From positions 1 to 16,873 of the forward strand of contig CAYLQA010000059.1 in the NCBI GenBank assembly GCA_964385695.1: a DNA stretch of 16,873 nucleotides. The letters are read 5' to 3'. Each line of letters begins with the position of its first letter. Within the stretch, counting starts at the first letter, position 1. Positions 1-7,426 of this stretch are shown one piece after another. The notes under the pieces were generated by a model that did not search any database, was not told where the DNA came from, and saw only the letters and a program-made list of their open reading frames with translations. This stretch comes from CAYLQA01 sp964385695 (lineage in GTDB: Bacteria > Desulfobacterota > Desulfobulbia > Desulfobulbales > Desulfurivibrionaceae). The translations under genes and the position numbers were made by a program.

Positions 1-47
1 CCAATATTTACATGCGGTTTTGTACGTTCAAATTTCTCTTTTGCCAT
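1..47 (-). CDS. tuf: Elongation factor Tu, 5' end only (runs off the window)
   Basis: EF-Tu carries aminoacyl-tRNA to the ribosomal A site as a GTP complex in the cytoplasm. Only the first 15 codons are visible, reading MAKEKFERTKPHVNI, which is the standard EF-Tu amino terminus just before the G1 loop. The ATG is preceded by GAGG about eight bases upstream. It lies 36 bases after the fusA stop, as in the usual rpsL-rpsG-fusA-tuf operon, so it is probably co-transcribed with fusA. A second tuf ends at the other edge of the window. Identity is secure from sequence and context; nothing can be said about the rest of the gene. Confidence 0.95.
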   Translation of the reverse strand, partial: MAKEKFERTKPHVNI

Positions 48-83
48 GTCTTTTCCTCACTTTTGCTTGCGACTTGCGCGACA

Positions 84-2168
84 CTAAAGTCCTCGAATCT
101 TCTTAATGATCTTCTCACTCATGTGGTCCGGTACATTATCATATGTTGCAAACTGCATGGTGAAGTTTGCCCGGCCCTGAGTAGCGGATCGTAAACTGGT
201 TGAGTAGCCGAACATTTCCGCCAAGGGAACCTGGGCTTGAACCAGCTGAATACCACCTTCTCTACTGTCCATACCGAGTATCTTGGCACGTTTTGCATTG
301 AGATCCGCAATTACATCACCAAGATATTCTTCCGGCAGGCTGATCTCTACATCCATGATTGGCTCAAGGATGATCGAGTTTCCTTCAACCAACCCCTTAC
401 GAAAGGCCATATTGGCTGCTACGCCAAATGCCTGATCCGATGAGTCCTCATCATGATAGGAGCCGTCAACCAGCGAAACCTTTACATCTATGACCGGAAA
501 TCCGATCAAAGAGCCGGCATCTAAACTGTCATGCACCGATTTTTCAATGGCCGGTATAATGTCGGCCGGAATGACATCGCCATCGATGCGGCTCTCAAAA
601 ACAAATCCTTGTCCCCTCTCAAGGGGCTCAAGCTCAAGCCAGACATGTCCGTACTGGCCTTTGCCTCCGGCAGTAGGATGTTCAAACTTTCCTTCCGCCT
701 TGGCAGAGACCGTGATGGTCTCCTTATATGCAACCTGGGGCTTGCCAACATTGGCTCCGACCTTAAACTCACGAATCAGCCGGTCGACAATGATCTCAAG
801 GTGTAATTCACCCATCCCTGAAATAATCATCTGCCCGGTGTCGGGATCGGAAGATACAGTGAAAGACGGATCCTCCAATGCTATCTTATCCAGGCTATCT
901 ACGAGCTTTTCTTCATCAGCTTTACCCTTTGGTTCAATGGCTACACTGATGACTGGTTCTGGGAAATCCATTGTGTCGAGGACCAGGGTATCACCTGCCT
1001 CACACAAGGTATCGCCAGTGGTGGTGAATCGTAATCCGACAAGGGCGCCGATATCACCAGGGCCAAGCTCCTTGACTTCCTCCCTCTTGTTGGCATGCAT
1101 CAGGACAATACGCCCGATTTTTTCCTTCTTACGCTTGCCAGGGTTGTAAACCTTGCTGCCTGCCTTAAGCACGCCGGAATAGACGCGAAGGTAAGCGAGC
1201 ATATCAACAAAGGGGTCGGATGTCAGCTTGAAGACCAGACCACAAAACTTCTCTTTCTCGCCGGTTTTACGTAATTCCGTTTCGCCGTCTTTATTGACAC
1301 CCTCAACAGGTGGTGCGTCCAAAGGTGAAGGCAAATACGAAATAACGGCATCGAGCAACGGCTGCACACCTTTATTCTTAAAGGAGCTGCCGCATAACAC
1401 CGGCACAACGTTCAGTTTGAGAGTTGCTGTCCTGATCGCCTGGGTGATTTCAGCAACCGTGAGAGGTTGCTCTTCCAGGAATTTTTCCATGACCATATCA
1501 TCGAAGTCGGCCAACTTCTCGATAAGGGCCATCCTTGCGGCCGCAGACTCTTCTTCGAACTCAGCAGGAATGGGCTCTTCAGTAACATCCGCCCCCTGCG
1601 ATTCTTCGGCAAAGACCAACATCTTTTCACTGACAAGGTCTATGATGCCGCGGAAGGTATCTTCCTTCCCGACCGGTATCTGCACCGGCAGCGGATTCGC
1701 TCCCAGCCGTTCGACAATCATGTCGACACAGCGCCCAAAATCAGCGCCGATCCGGTCCATCTTATTAATGTATGCAATGCGTGGTATTTTGTAGGTATTG
1801 GCTTGTCGCCAAACCGTTTCCGATTGGGGCTCAACCCCGCCTACCGCACAAAATATTCCGATTGCACCATCTAAAACCCTTAAGCAGCGTTCAACCTCTA
1901 CGGTAAAATCAACATGCCCAGGGGTGTCGATAATGTTGATGGTGTGCTTTAGCCACTTGCAGGTTGTTGCAGCCGAGGTGATTGTTATCCCTCTCTCCTG
2001 CTCCTGCTCCATCCAGTCCATAACAGCGTTGCCGTCATGAACCTCGCCGATCCTATGGGATCGACCTGTATAGTACAAAATACGTTCAGTCGTTGTGGTC
2101 TTGCCCGCATCAATGTGGGCCATTATGCCTATGTTGCGCAATCGCGCCAACGGACTTTTTGCAGCCAC
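84..2168 (-). CDS. fusA: Elongation factor G
   Basis: EF-G is the GTPase that drives translocation of tRNA and mRNA on the ribosome and, with RRF, helps ribosome recycling. The protein has 694 residues, the usual length. The GTPase domain shows G1 AHIDAGKT (17-24), the switch I end RGITIT (59-64), G3 DTPGH (81-85), G4 NKMD (135-138) and a G5-like GSSFKNKG (260-267). The translocation domain IV with its GKGQYGHVW motif and the C-terminal domain V follow. The start is GTG at 2166-2168, with AAGGG upstream and the MAAKSPLARLRNIGIMAHID amino terminus typical of the family. It follows rpsG after 128 bases that hold a candidate promoter of its own, and precedes tuf by 36 bases. This is canonical EF-G judging by context and the complete GTPase motifs. 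Confidence 0.98.
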   Translation of the reverse strand: MAAKSPLARLRNIGIMAHIDAGKTTTTERILYYTGRSHRIGEVHDGNAVMDWMEQEQERGITITSAATTCKWLKHTINIIDTPGHVDFTVEVERCLRVLDGAIGIFCAVGGVEPQSETVWRQANTYKIPRIAYINKMDRIGADFGRCVDMIVERLGANPLPVQIPVGKEDTFRGIIDLVSEKMLVFAEESQGADVTEEPIPAEFEEESAAARMALIEKLADFDDMVMEKFLEEQPLTVAEITQAIRTATLKLNVVPVLCGSSFKNKGVQPLLDAVISYLPSPLDAPPVEGVNKDGETELRKTGEKEKFCGLVFKLTSDPFVDMLAYLRVYSGVLKAGSKVYNPGKRKKEKIGRIVLMHANKREEVKELGPGDIGALVGLRFTTTGDTLCEAGDTLVLDTMDFPEPVISVAIEPKGKADEEKLVDSLDKIALEDPSFTVSSDPDTGQMIISGMGELHLEIIVDRLIREFKVGANVGKPQVAYKETITVSAKAEGKFEHPTAGGKGQYGHVWLELEPLERGQGFVFESRIDGDVIPADIIPAIEKSVHDSLDAGSLIGFPVIDVKVSLVDGSYHDEDSSDQAFGVAANMAFRKGLVEGNSIILEPIMDVEISLPEEYLGDVIADLNAKRAKILGMDSREGGIQLVQAQVPLAEMFGYSTSLRSATQGRANFTMQFATYDNVPDHMSEKIIKKIRGL

Positions 2169-2202
2169 AACTCTGTTTCCCTTTGACTATTCGCTTTCTT
2201 CA

Positions 2203-2218
2203 GGCAGTTCCCACTGCC
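2203..2218 (-). promoter_or_regulatory. Hairpin in the fusA 5' untranslated region
   Basis: GGCAGT (2203-2208) and ACTGCC (2213-2218) form a perfect six-base stem with a four-base loop. On the minus strand no T run follows, so it is not an intrinsic terminator. It would sit in the leader of a transcript starting near 2231, about 35 bases before the fusA GTG. Its role is unknown. Confidence 0.35.
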
Positions 2219-2219
2219 G

Positions 2220-2268
2220 TGTTGACAAAGAAGGCTGTATTTACACCCTCTCTACACATTTGTCAACA
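2220..2268. repeat. 10-base inverted repeat bracketing the fusA promoter
   Basis: TGTTGACAAA at 2220-2229 and its exact reverse complement TTTGTCAACA at 2259-2268 are separated by 29 bases. On the minus strand the 2259-2268 arm contains the -35 hexamer TTGACA, and the other arm lies near or just after the predicted transcription start. The arrangement looks like paired half-sites of a DNA-binding regulator, or a weak hairpin in read-through RNA. No known operator is recognised. Confidence 0.45.
2238..2266 (-). promoter_or_regulatory. Candidate sigma70 promoter for fusA-tuf
   Basis: On the minus strand, a perfect -35 TTGACA (2261-2266) is followed after exactly 17 bases by TAAATA (2238-2243). 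It lies in the 128-base rpsG-fusA gap and points at fusA. The -10 is weak by consensus, but the same hexamer pair with the same spacing occurs before rpsL, which supports both. Predicted start is near 2231. It would let EF-G and EF-Tu be made apart from S12 and S7. Confidence 0.5.
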
Positions 2269-2296
2269 GGGGAAACAGTACTACAACAAATCGCTG

Positions 2297-2770
2297 CTAC
2301 CAGCGATAATGGGCAAAGGCCTTATTGGCTTCTGCCATGCGATGCGTATCCTCACGCTTCTTAACAGCTCCGCCACGGTTATTAAAGGCATCACCGAGCT
2401 CACCGGCCAACTTCTCGGCCATGGATTTACCGGAACGAGACTGAGAAAAATCCACCAGCCAGCGGATAGCCAGAGCATTACGACGCTCGGGACGAACCTC
2501 AATGGGCACCTGATAGGTAGCGCCACCGACACGGCGGGATTTCACCTCTACCTTGGGACGAACCTTCTCCATAGCCTTCTCAAAGACGACGATGGCATCG
2601 GCCTCATCTACTCTCTTTTCAATCAGATCCATAGCATCGTAAAAAATGCTGCGGGCAACGTTCTTCTTACCGTCAAGCATCAAGCCGTTGATAAATTTGC
2701 TTACCAGAACGCTTTTATAGCGAGGATCCGGCTCAATCTGACGTTTTGCTACAAGTTTTTTTCTAGGCAT
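2297..2770 (-). CDS. rpsG: 30S ribosomal protein S7
   Basis: S7 nucleates assembly of the 30S head by binding the 3' domain of 16S rRNA and lines the E site. The protein has 157 residues, full length, with the MPRKKLVAKRQIEPDPRY start and conserved FINGLMLDGKK near residue 26. It ends in ...FAHYRW, the usual carboxyl terminus. The ATG is preceded by GGAG about ten bases upstream. The gene follows rpsL by 31 bases, the universal str-operon order, and is almost certainly translated from the same message. In E. coli S7 represses its own operon through the S12-S7 spacer. Here that spacer is too short for the E. coli-type structure, so such control, if present, would use another site (inference). 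Confidence 0.98.
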   Translation of the reverse strand: MPRKKLVAKRQIEPDPRYKSVLVSKFINGLMLDGKKNVARSIFYDAMDLIEKRVDEADAIVVFEKAMEKVRPKVEVKSRRVGGATYQVPIEVRPERRNALAIRWLVDFSQSRSGKSMAEKLAGELGDAFNNRGGAVKKREDTHRMAEANKAFAHYRW

Positions 2771-2801
2771 CTCTCAAATACTCCTTTTCACACGGGCAGC
2801 A

Positions 2802-3173
2802 TTACTTGGGCCGCTTGGCTCCATACTTTGAACGACCCTGTTTCCGATCTGCTACACCAAGTGTGTCCAGGGTACCACGTACGACATGATAACGGACACC
2901 GGGGAGATCTTTTACCCTTCCGCCGCGAATCAGTACGACTGAATGCTCCTGGAGGTTATGTCCGATACCAGGAATATATGAAGTCACCTCAATCCCATTG
3001 GTCAAGCGAACCCTGGCAACTTTTCTGAGCGCTGAGTTCGGTTTTTTAGGGGTAGTGGTATATACACGAACACAAACCCCACGCTTCTGGGGAGATCCTT
3101 GCAGTGCAGGCGTATTGGTCTTGCTCGCCTTCTTCTTTCTTCCCTGCCTTACCAGTTGGTTTATGGTTGGCAT
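2802..3173 (-). CDS. rpsL: 30S ribosomal protein S12
   Basis: S12 sits at the decoding centre and tunes translational accuracy. The protein has 123 residues with the near-invariant TPKKPNSALRK loop around residue 41 and the GGRVKDLPGVRYH loop around 84-96. The two residues most often changed in streptomycin resistance, K43 and K88 (counting the initiator methionine), are both lysine, so the sequence looks like the sensitive form. D89, the usual beta-methylthiolation site, is present. ATG start with TAGGAG upstream. It is the first gene after rpoC, separated by 125 bases that contain a strong promoter candidate. Confidence 0.98.
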   Translation of the reverse strand: MPTINQLVRQGRKKKASKTNTPALQGSPQKRGVCVRVYTTTPKKPNSALRKVARVRLTNGIEVTSYIPGIGHNLQEHSVVLIRGGRVKDLPGVRYHVVRGTLDTLGVADRKQGRSKYGAKRPK

Positions 3174-3222
3174 TGAGTTGACTCCTACTATCTATAGTTA
3201 AACTTTTAATCGTTTTCAAAGC

Positions 3223-3245
3223 TGCCAAGCGACATCGGCTTGGCA
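3223..3245 (-). promoter_or_regulatory. Hairpin at the 5' end of the rpsL leader
   Basis: Arms TGCCAAGC (3223-3230) and GCTTGGCA (3238-3245) form an eight-base perfect stem with a seven-base loop. On the minus strand it is followed by GCTTTGAAAACG, with no T tract, so it is not a convincing terminator. It lies just after the predicted rpsL transcription start and would cap the 5' end of the message, where it could stabilise the RNA. Confidence 0.45.
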
Positions 3246-3258
3246 TAGGAAAACGGCA

Positions 3259-3287
3259 TATTTACTCGAAGGTCACGCCATTGTCAA
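3259..3287 (-). promoter_or_regulatory. Candidate sigma70 promoter for rpsL-rpsG-fusA-tuf
   Basis: On the minus strand, TTGACA (3282-3287) is followed after 17 bases by TAAATA (3259-3264). It lies 11 bases beyond the rpoC stop codon in the 125-base gap before rpsL, with predicted start near 3252. The -35 is perfect and the spacer optimal. The same hexamer pair and spacing recur before fusA. This would be the main promoter of the str operon. Confidence 0.6.
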
Positions 3288-3298
3288 GGCAAAAGTTA

Positions 3299-6200
3299 TT
3301 AAGCCTCTTCCTTCTCAATGGCATAGGTGGGGTAACCTGTTCCCGCAGGGACCAAACGACCCATAATTACGTTCTCTTTCAGACCGCAGAGCTTGTCGAG
3401 TTTACCAGCCATGGCCGCGTTGGTCAGAACCTTGGTCGTCTCCTGGAAGGAGGCAGCCGAGATAAAGCTGTCCGTACTCAAGGAGGCCTTGGTCACACCG
3501 AGGAGCAACGGCTCTGCTGTGGCAGGCTGATTGCCCTCGTTGAGCAGCTTCTCGTTCTCTTCGGCAAAACGCCACCACTCAACGTGCTCACCGAGCATAA
3601 AGATCGAGTCACCGACACCGGTGATCTGTACACGCCTGAGCATCTGACGAACAATGACCTCGATATGCTTGTCATTGATCTTAACACCCTGGAGGCGGTA
3701 AACCTCCTGGATCTCGTTAACCAGGAACTTGGCGAGCTCCTTCACACCCATAACCCGCAGGATGTCGTTAGGATCAGGGGAGCCGTCCATCAGGGCCTCA
3801 CCGGCCTTGACATAATCGCCCTCGTGCACGCTGACATGCTTGCCTTTGGGAATGAGATACTCCTTGGCCTGGCCGATTTCCGGGGTGATTACAACACGCT
3901 TCTTGCCCTTAAGGTCTTTACCAAAGCTGACCTGGCCGTCGATCTCTGTGATAACTGCAAACTCTTTAGGTTTACGAACCTCAAAGAGTTCAGCGATACG
4001 GGGCAGACCACCGGTAATATCCTTGGTTTTGGTAGTTTCACGCGGAATCCTACCAAGAACGGTACCGGGCATAATGGTATCACCCTCGCCTACATTAATA
4101 ATGGTACCGACCGGCAAAGAATACCGGGCCGGGGAACCTGTCTTGGGCAGCTTGGCAGATTTACCGTTCTCATCTTTCAAAGAGATACGCGGGGTATGTT
4201 GGCCGGTACGGGATTGAATAATTACGTTACTTGCCTTACCGGTCACTGCATCCACACGCTCCTGCATGGTGACACCCTCAAGGATATCTCCAAACTTGAC
4301 CACACCGCCGATCTCACAGACGATGGGAATGGTATAGGGGTCCCAATCGGCGAGCAATACATCCGCCTCGACCTCGGTATCCTCCTGAAAGTACAGGCGT
4401 GCGCCATAGGTAAGAGGATAACGCTCACGCTCACGTCCCTTGGCACCGACAATACTGACCTCAGAGTTACGGTTCATGACAACCTGCTGGCCATCTTCGG
4501 TCTGAACACTATGCAGGTTGAGATATTTAATCGTACCGCTATGACGGGTCCGAACCTCAGCCTGCTCAACGCTCCGACTTGCCGTACCACCAATATGGAA
4601 GGTACGCATTGTCAACTGGGTCCCGGGCTCACCGATGGACTGCGCAGCGATGATACCGATGGATTCACCCATATTGACCATATGACCACGCCCAAGGTCA
4701 CGACCATAACAGAGGGTACAGACACCACGACGCGACTGACAGGTAAGAACGGAACGGATCAACACCCTGTCGATACCGGCATCGTCGATGATCTGCACTT
4801 TCTCTTCAGTGATTTGCTCATCGGCCTCAACCAGTACCTCGCCGTTAAACGGATCAACGATATCCTCAAGGGCAACACGGCCCAGGATACGCTCGCCCAC
4901 AGGCTGGATAATCTCACCACCCTCCATCAGCGGCTCTGCGATAATGCCGTCCAGGGTACCGCAATCCTTTTCAATGATGGTGGAATCCTGGGCCACATCC
5001 ACCAGACGCCTGGTGAGATAACCGGAGTTCGCTGTTTTCAGCGCAGTATCGGCAAGACCTTTACGGGCACCATGGGTGGAAATAAAATACTCAAGTACGT
5101 TCAACCCCTCACGGAAGTTCGCCTTAATCGGGGTCTCGATGATGGCACCGCTTGGCTTGGCCATCAAACCACGCATACCGGCAAGCTGCCTGATCTGGTC
5201 ACGGCTTCCACGAGCACCGGAATCCGCCATGATGTAGATGGCGTTGAAGCTCGGGGATTCGATGAGTTTATTTTCTTGATCACGCAGATAGTCGACACTC
5301 ATCTCCGCCATCATCTCGTTGGCAAGGTCATCGGTACAACGGGACCAGATATCAACCACCTTGTTGTACTTCTCACCATCGGTGATCAGACCGTCCTTAT
5401 ATTGCTGTTCAACCTCCATCACATCGTCTTCTGCCTTGCCCAGTCGATCGTCCTTGGTAACCGGGATCAACATATCGTTGATACAGATGGAGATGGATGC
5501 ACGGGTTGAAAATTCGTATCCTATATCTTTCAAGCGGTCGGCCAAAATGACGGTTGCCTTAGTGCCGGCGTGGCGGTAGGCATAGTCAATGAGCTTGGCC
5601 AACTGTTTTTTGCCCAAGACCTGGTTGACCATGGCAAAAGGCACGCTCGCGGGCAGCAGCTCCCCGAGAATGATTCTGCCGACAGTGGTATCCACCATCT
5701 CGCCATCCATCCGGACAACAATCTTGGCCTGCAGATTTACCTCGCCATGGTCATAGGCAACACGAACCTCGGCAGGGTTACTGAAGATCTTGCCTTCACC
5801 GGCAACAAAGAGGCGCTCGCGGGTCATGTAGTACAGACCAAGAACGATATCCTGGGAAGGAATAATGATCGGTTCACCATGGGCCGGGGAAAGGATATTG
5901 TTGGTAGACATCATCAGAACCCGCGCTTCCATCTGCGCCTCTACGGTGAGCGGTACATGGACCGCCATCTGGTCACCGTCAAAGTCCGCATTAAAGGCGG
6001 CACAGACCAAGGGATGCAACTGGATGGCCTTGCCCTCGATGAGGACCGGCTCAAATGCCTGCATACCGAGGCGATGCAGGGTTGGTGCGCGGTTCAGGAT
6101 AATGGGGTATTCCTTGACCACGTCGTCCAGTACATCCCAGACCTCCTTAGTACCCTTTTCCACCATCTTACGGGCACTCTTAATGGTCGTAACGTAGCCA

Positions 6201-7363
6201 AGCATTTCGAGCTTGTTGTATATAAAGGGCTTGAAGAGCTCAAGGGCCATCTTCTTGGGCAGACCGCACTGGTGTAAACGTAGATGAGGTCCGACCACGA
6301 TAACGGTACGACCGGAATAATCCACACGTTTACCAAGCAAATTCTGACGAAAACGTCCCTGCTTTCCTTTGAGCATATCGGAAAGTGATTTCAACGGGCG
6401 CTTATTGGGGCCGGTGATAACCTTACCGCGGCGGCCGTTATCAAAGAGAACGTCAACCGCCTCCTGCAACATCCGCTTTTCGTTACGGATAATGATTTCA
6501 GGCGCGTCAAGCTCAAGCAGCCTTTTCAGGCGGTTGTTACGGTTAATAACACGACGATAGAGATCGTTAAGATCAGAGGTGGCAAAACGTCCACCCTCAA
6601 GAGGAACCAAAGGACGCAGGTCCGGCGGCAGAACAGGAATGACCTCAAGGATCATCCACTCGGGCCGGTTACCAGAGTCGCGGAAGGCCTCAACCACATT
6701 CAGGCGTTTGGCCAATTTTTTGCGCTTTGCCTCAGAGCCGGTGCTGCGCATATCCTGACGAATCTCCTGGGAGATCGTTTCAAGATCCATGCTCTGCAGC
6801 ATCTCTTTAATGGCTGCTGCGCCGATACCCACGGTGAACTTACCGGGGAACTGCTCTTTGGCCTGACGGTAATTTTCCTCGGTGAGCAAGGAGCCGGCCT
6901 GGAGAGTTGCCTCCTCGGAGGTAACGATGACGTATGAATCAAAGTAAAGAACCTTCTCAAGTTCCTTGAGGGTCATGTCAAGCAGGTTACCAATCTTACT
7001 GGGCAGACTCTTGAGGAACCAGATATGGGCCACAGGGGCGGCCAGCTCGATATGGCCCAAACGCTCACGGCGGACCTTGGATTGGATTACCTCAACACCG
7101 CATTTCTCGCAGACAACGCCGCGATGTTTCATGCGCTTATATTTACCGCAGTTACACTCATAGTCCTTGACCGGCCCGAAAATCTTGGCGCAGAACAGAC
7201 CGTCACGTTCCGGCTTGAATGTCCGGTAGTTGATGGTCTCAGGTTTTTTTACCTCGCCATGGGACCAGTCATGAATCTTCTCCGGCGAAGCCAGAGAGAT
7301 ACGAACTGCATTAAATTTTACCGGTCCTTTAGGTTTTGAGAATAAGCTAAAAAGTTCTTCCAC
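3299..7363 (-). CDS. rpoC: DNA-directed RNA polymerase subunit beta'
   Basis: This is the catalytic beta' subunit of RNA polymerase. Length is 1354 residues. Visible in order: the N-terminal zinc ribbon with C70, C72, C85 and C88; the catalytic NADFDGDQM (458-466) whose three aspartates hold the active-site magnesium; the bridge helix around 765-790; the second zinc site with C801, C875, C882 and C885; and the trigger-loop MRTFHIGG (919-926). A lineage-specific insertion of roughly 185 residues (about 931-1114, SI3) sits inside the trigger loop, as in Proteobacteria and relatives. The start is GTG at 7361-7363 with AAGGTG seven to eight bases upstream. It follows rpoB by 63 bases, normal for a co-transcribed pair. 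No key residue is missing. Confidence 0.99.
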   Translation of the reverse strand: MEELFSLFSKPKGPVKFNAVRISLASPEKIHDWSHGEVKKPETINYRTFKPERDGLFCAKIFGPVKDYECNCGKYKRMKHRGVVCEKCGVEVIQSKVRRERLGHIELAAPVAHIWFLKSLPSKIGNLLDMTLKELEKVLYFDSYVIVTSEEATLQAGSLLTEENYRQAKEQFPGKFTVGIGAAAIKEMLQSMDLETISQEIRQDMRSTGSEAKRKKLAKRLNVVEAFRDSGNRPEWMILEVIPVLPPDLRPLVPLEGGRFATSDLNDLYRRVINRNNRLKRLLELDAPEIIIRNEKRMLQEAVDVLFDNGRRGKVITGPNKRPLKSLSDMLKGKQGRFRQNLLGKRVDYSGRTVIVVGPHLRLHQCGLPKKMALELFKPFIYNKLEMLGYVTTIKSARKMVEKGTKEVWDVLDDVVKEYPIILNRAPTLHRLGMQAFEPVLIEGKAIQLHPLVCAAFNADFDGDQMAVHVPLTVEAQMEARVLMMSTNNILSPAHGEPIIIPSQDIVLGLYYMTRERLFVAGEGKIFSNPAEVRVAYDHGEVNLQAKIVVRMDGEMVDTTVGRIILGELLPASVPFAMVNQVLGKKQLAKLIDYAYRHAGTKATVILADRLKDIGYEFSTRASISICINDMLIPVTKDDRLGKAEDDVMEVEQQYKDGLITDGEKYNKVVDIWSRCTDDLANEMMAEMSVDYLRDQENKLIESPSFNAIYIMADSGARGSRDQIRQLAGMRGLMAKPSGAIIETPIKANFREGLNVLEYFISTHGARKGLADTALKTANSGYLTRRLVDVAQDSTIIEKDCGTLDGIIAEPLMEGGEIIQPVGERILGRVALEDIVDPFNGEVLVEADEQITEEKVQIIDDAGIDRVLIRSVLTCQSRRGVCTLCYGRDLGRGHMVNMGESIGIIAAQSIGEPGTQLTMRTFHIGGTASRSVEQAEVRTRHSGTIKYLNLHSVQTEDGQQVVMNRNSEVSIVGAKGRERERYPLTYGARLYFQEDTEVEADVLLADWDPYTIPIVCEIGGVVKFGDILEGVTMQERVDAVTGKASNVIIQSRTGQHTPRISLKDENGKSAKLPKTGSPARYSLPVGTIINVGEGDTIMPGTVLGRIPRETTKTKDITGGLPRIAELFEVRKPKEFAVITEIDGQVSFGKDLKGKKRVVITPEIGQAKEYLIPKGKHVSVHEGDYVKAGEALMDGSPDPNDILRVMGVKELAKFLVNEIQEVYRLQGVKINDKHIEVIVRQMLRRVQITGVGDSIFMLGEHVEWWRFAEENEKLLNEGNQPATAEPLLLGVTKASLSTDSFISAASFQETTKVLTNAAMAGKLDKLCGLKENVIMGRLVPAGTGYPTYAIEKEEA

Positions 7364-7426
7364 GGCAGCACCTTATATTGGAATGTTCTCGAATAGTTAC
7401 CTTGCCTTGTTGCCTCTGAGTCTTGA

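Noticed and set aside
3223..3245. rpoC-rpsL hairpin as an intrinsic terminator
   Set aside because: No T tract follows in the gene direction, and it lies downstream of the rpsL promoter candidate, so it is better placed in the rpsL leader.
3281..5509. 742-codon plus-strand reading frame opposite rpoC
   Set aside because: It is the antisense shadow of a strongly biased, conserved gene; no start signal or recognisable domain.
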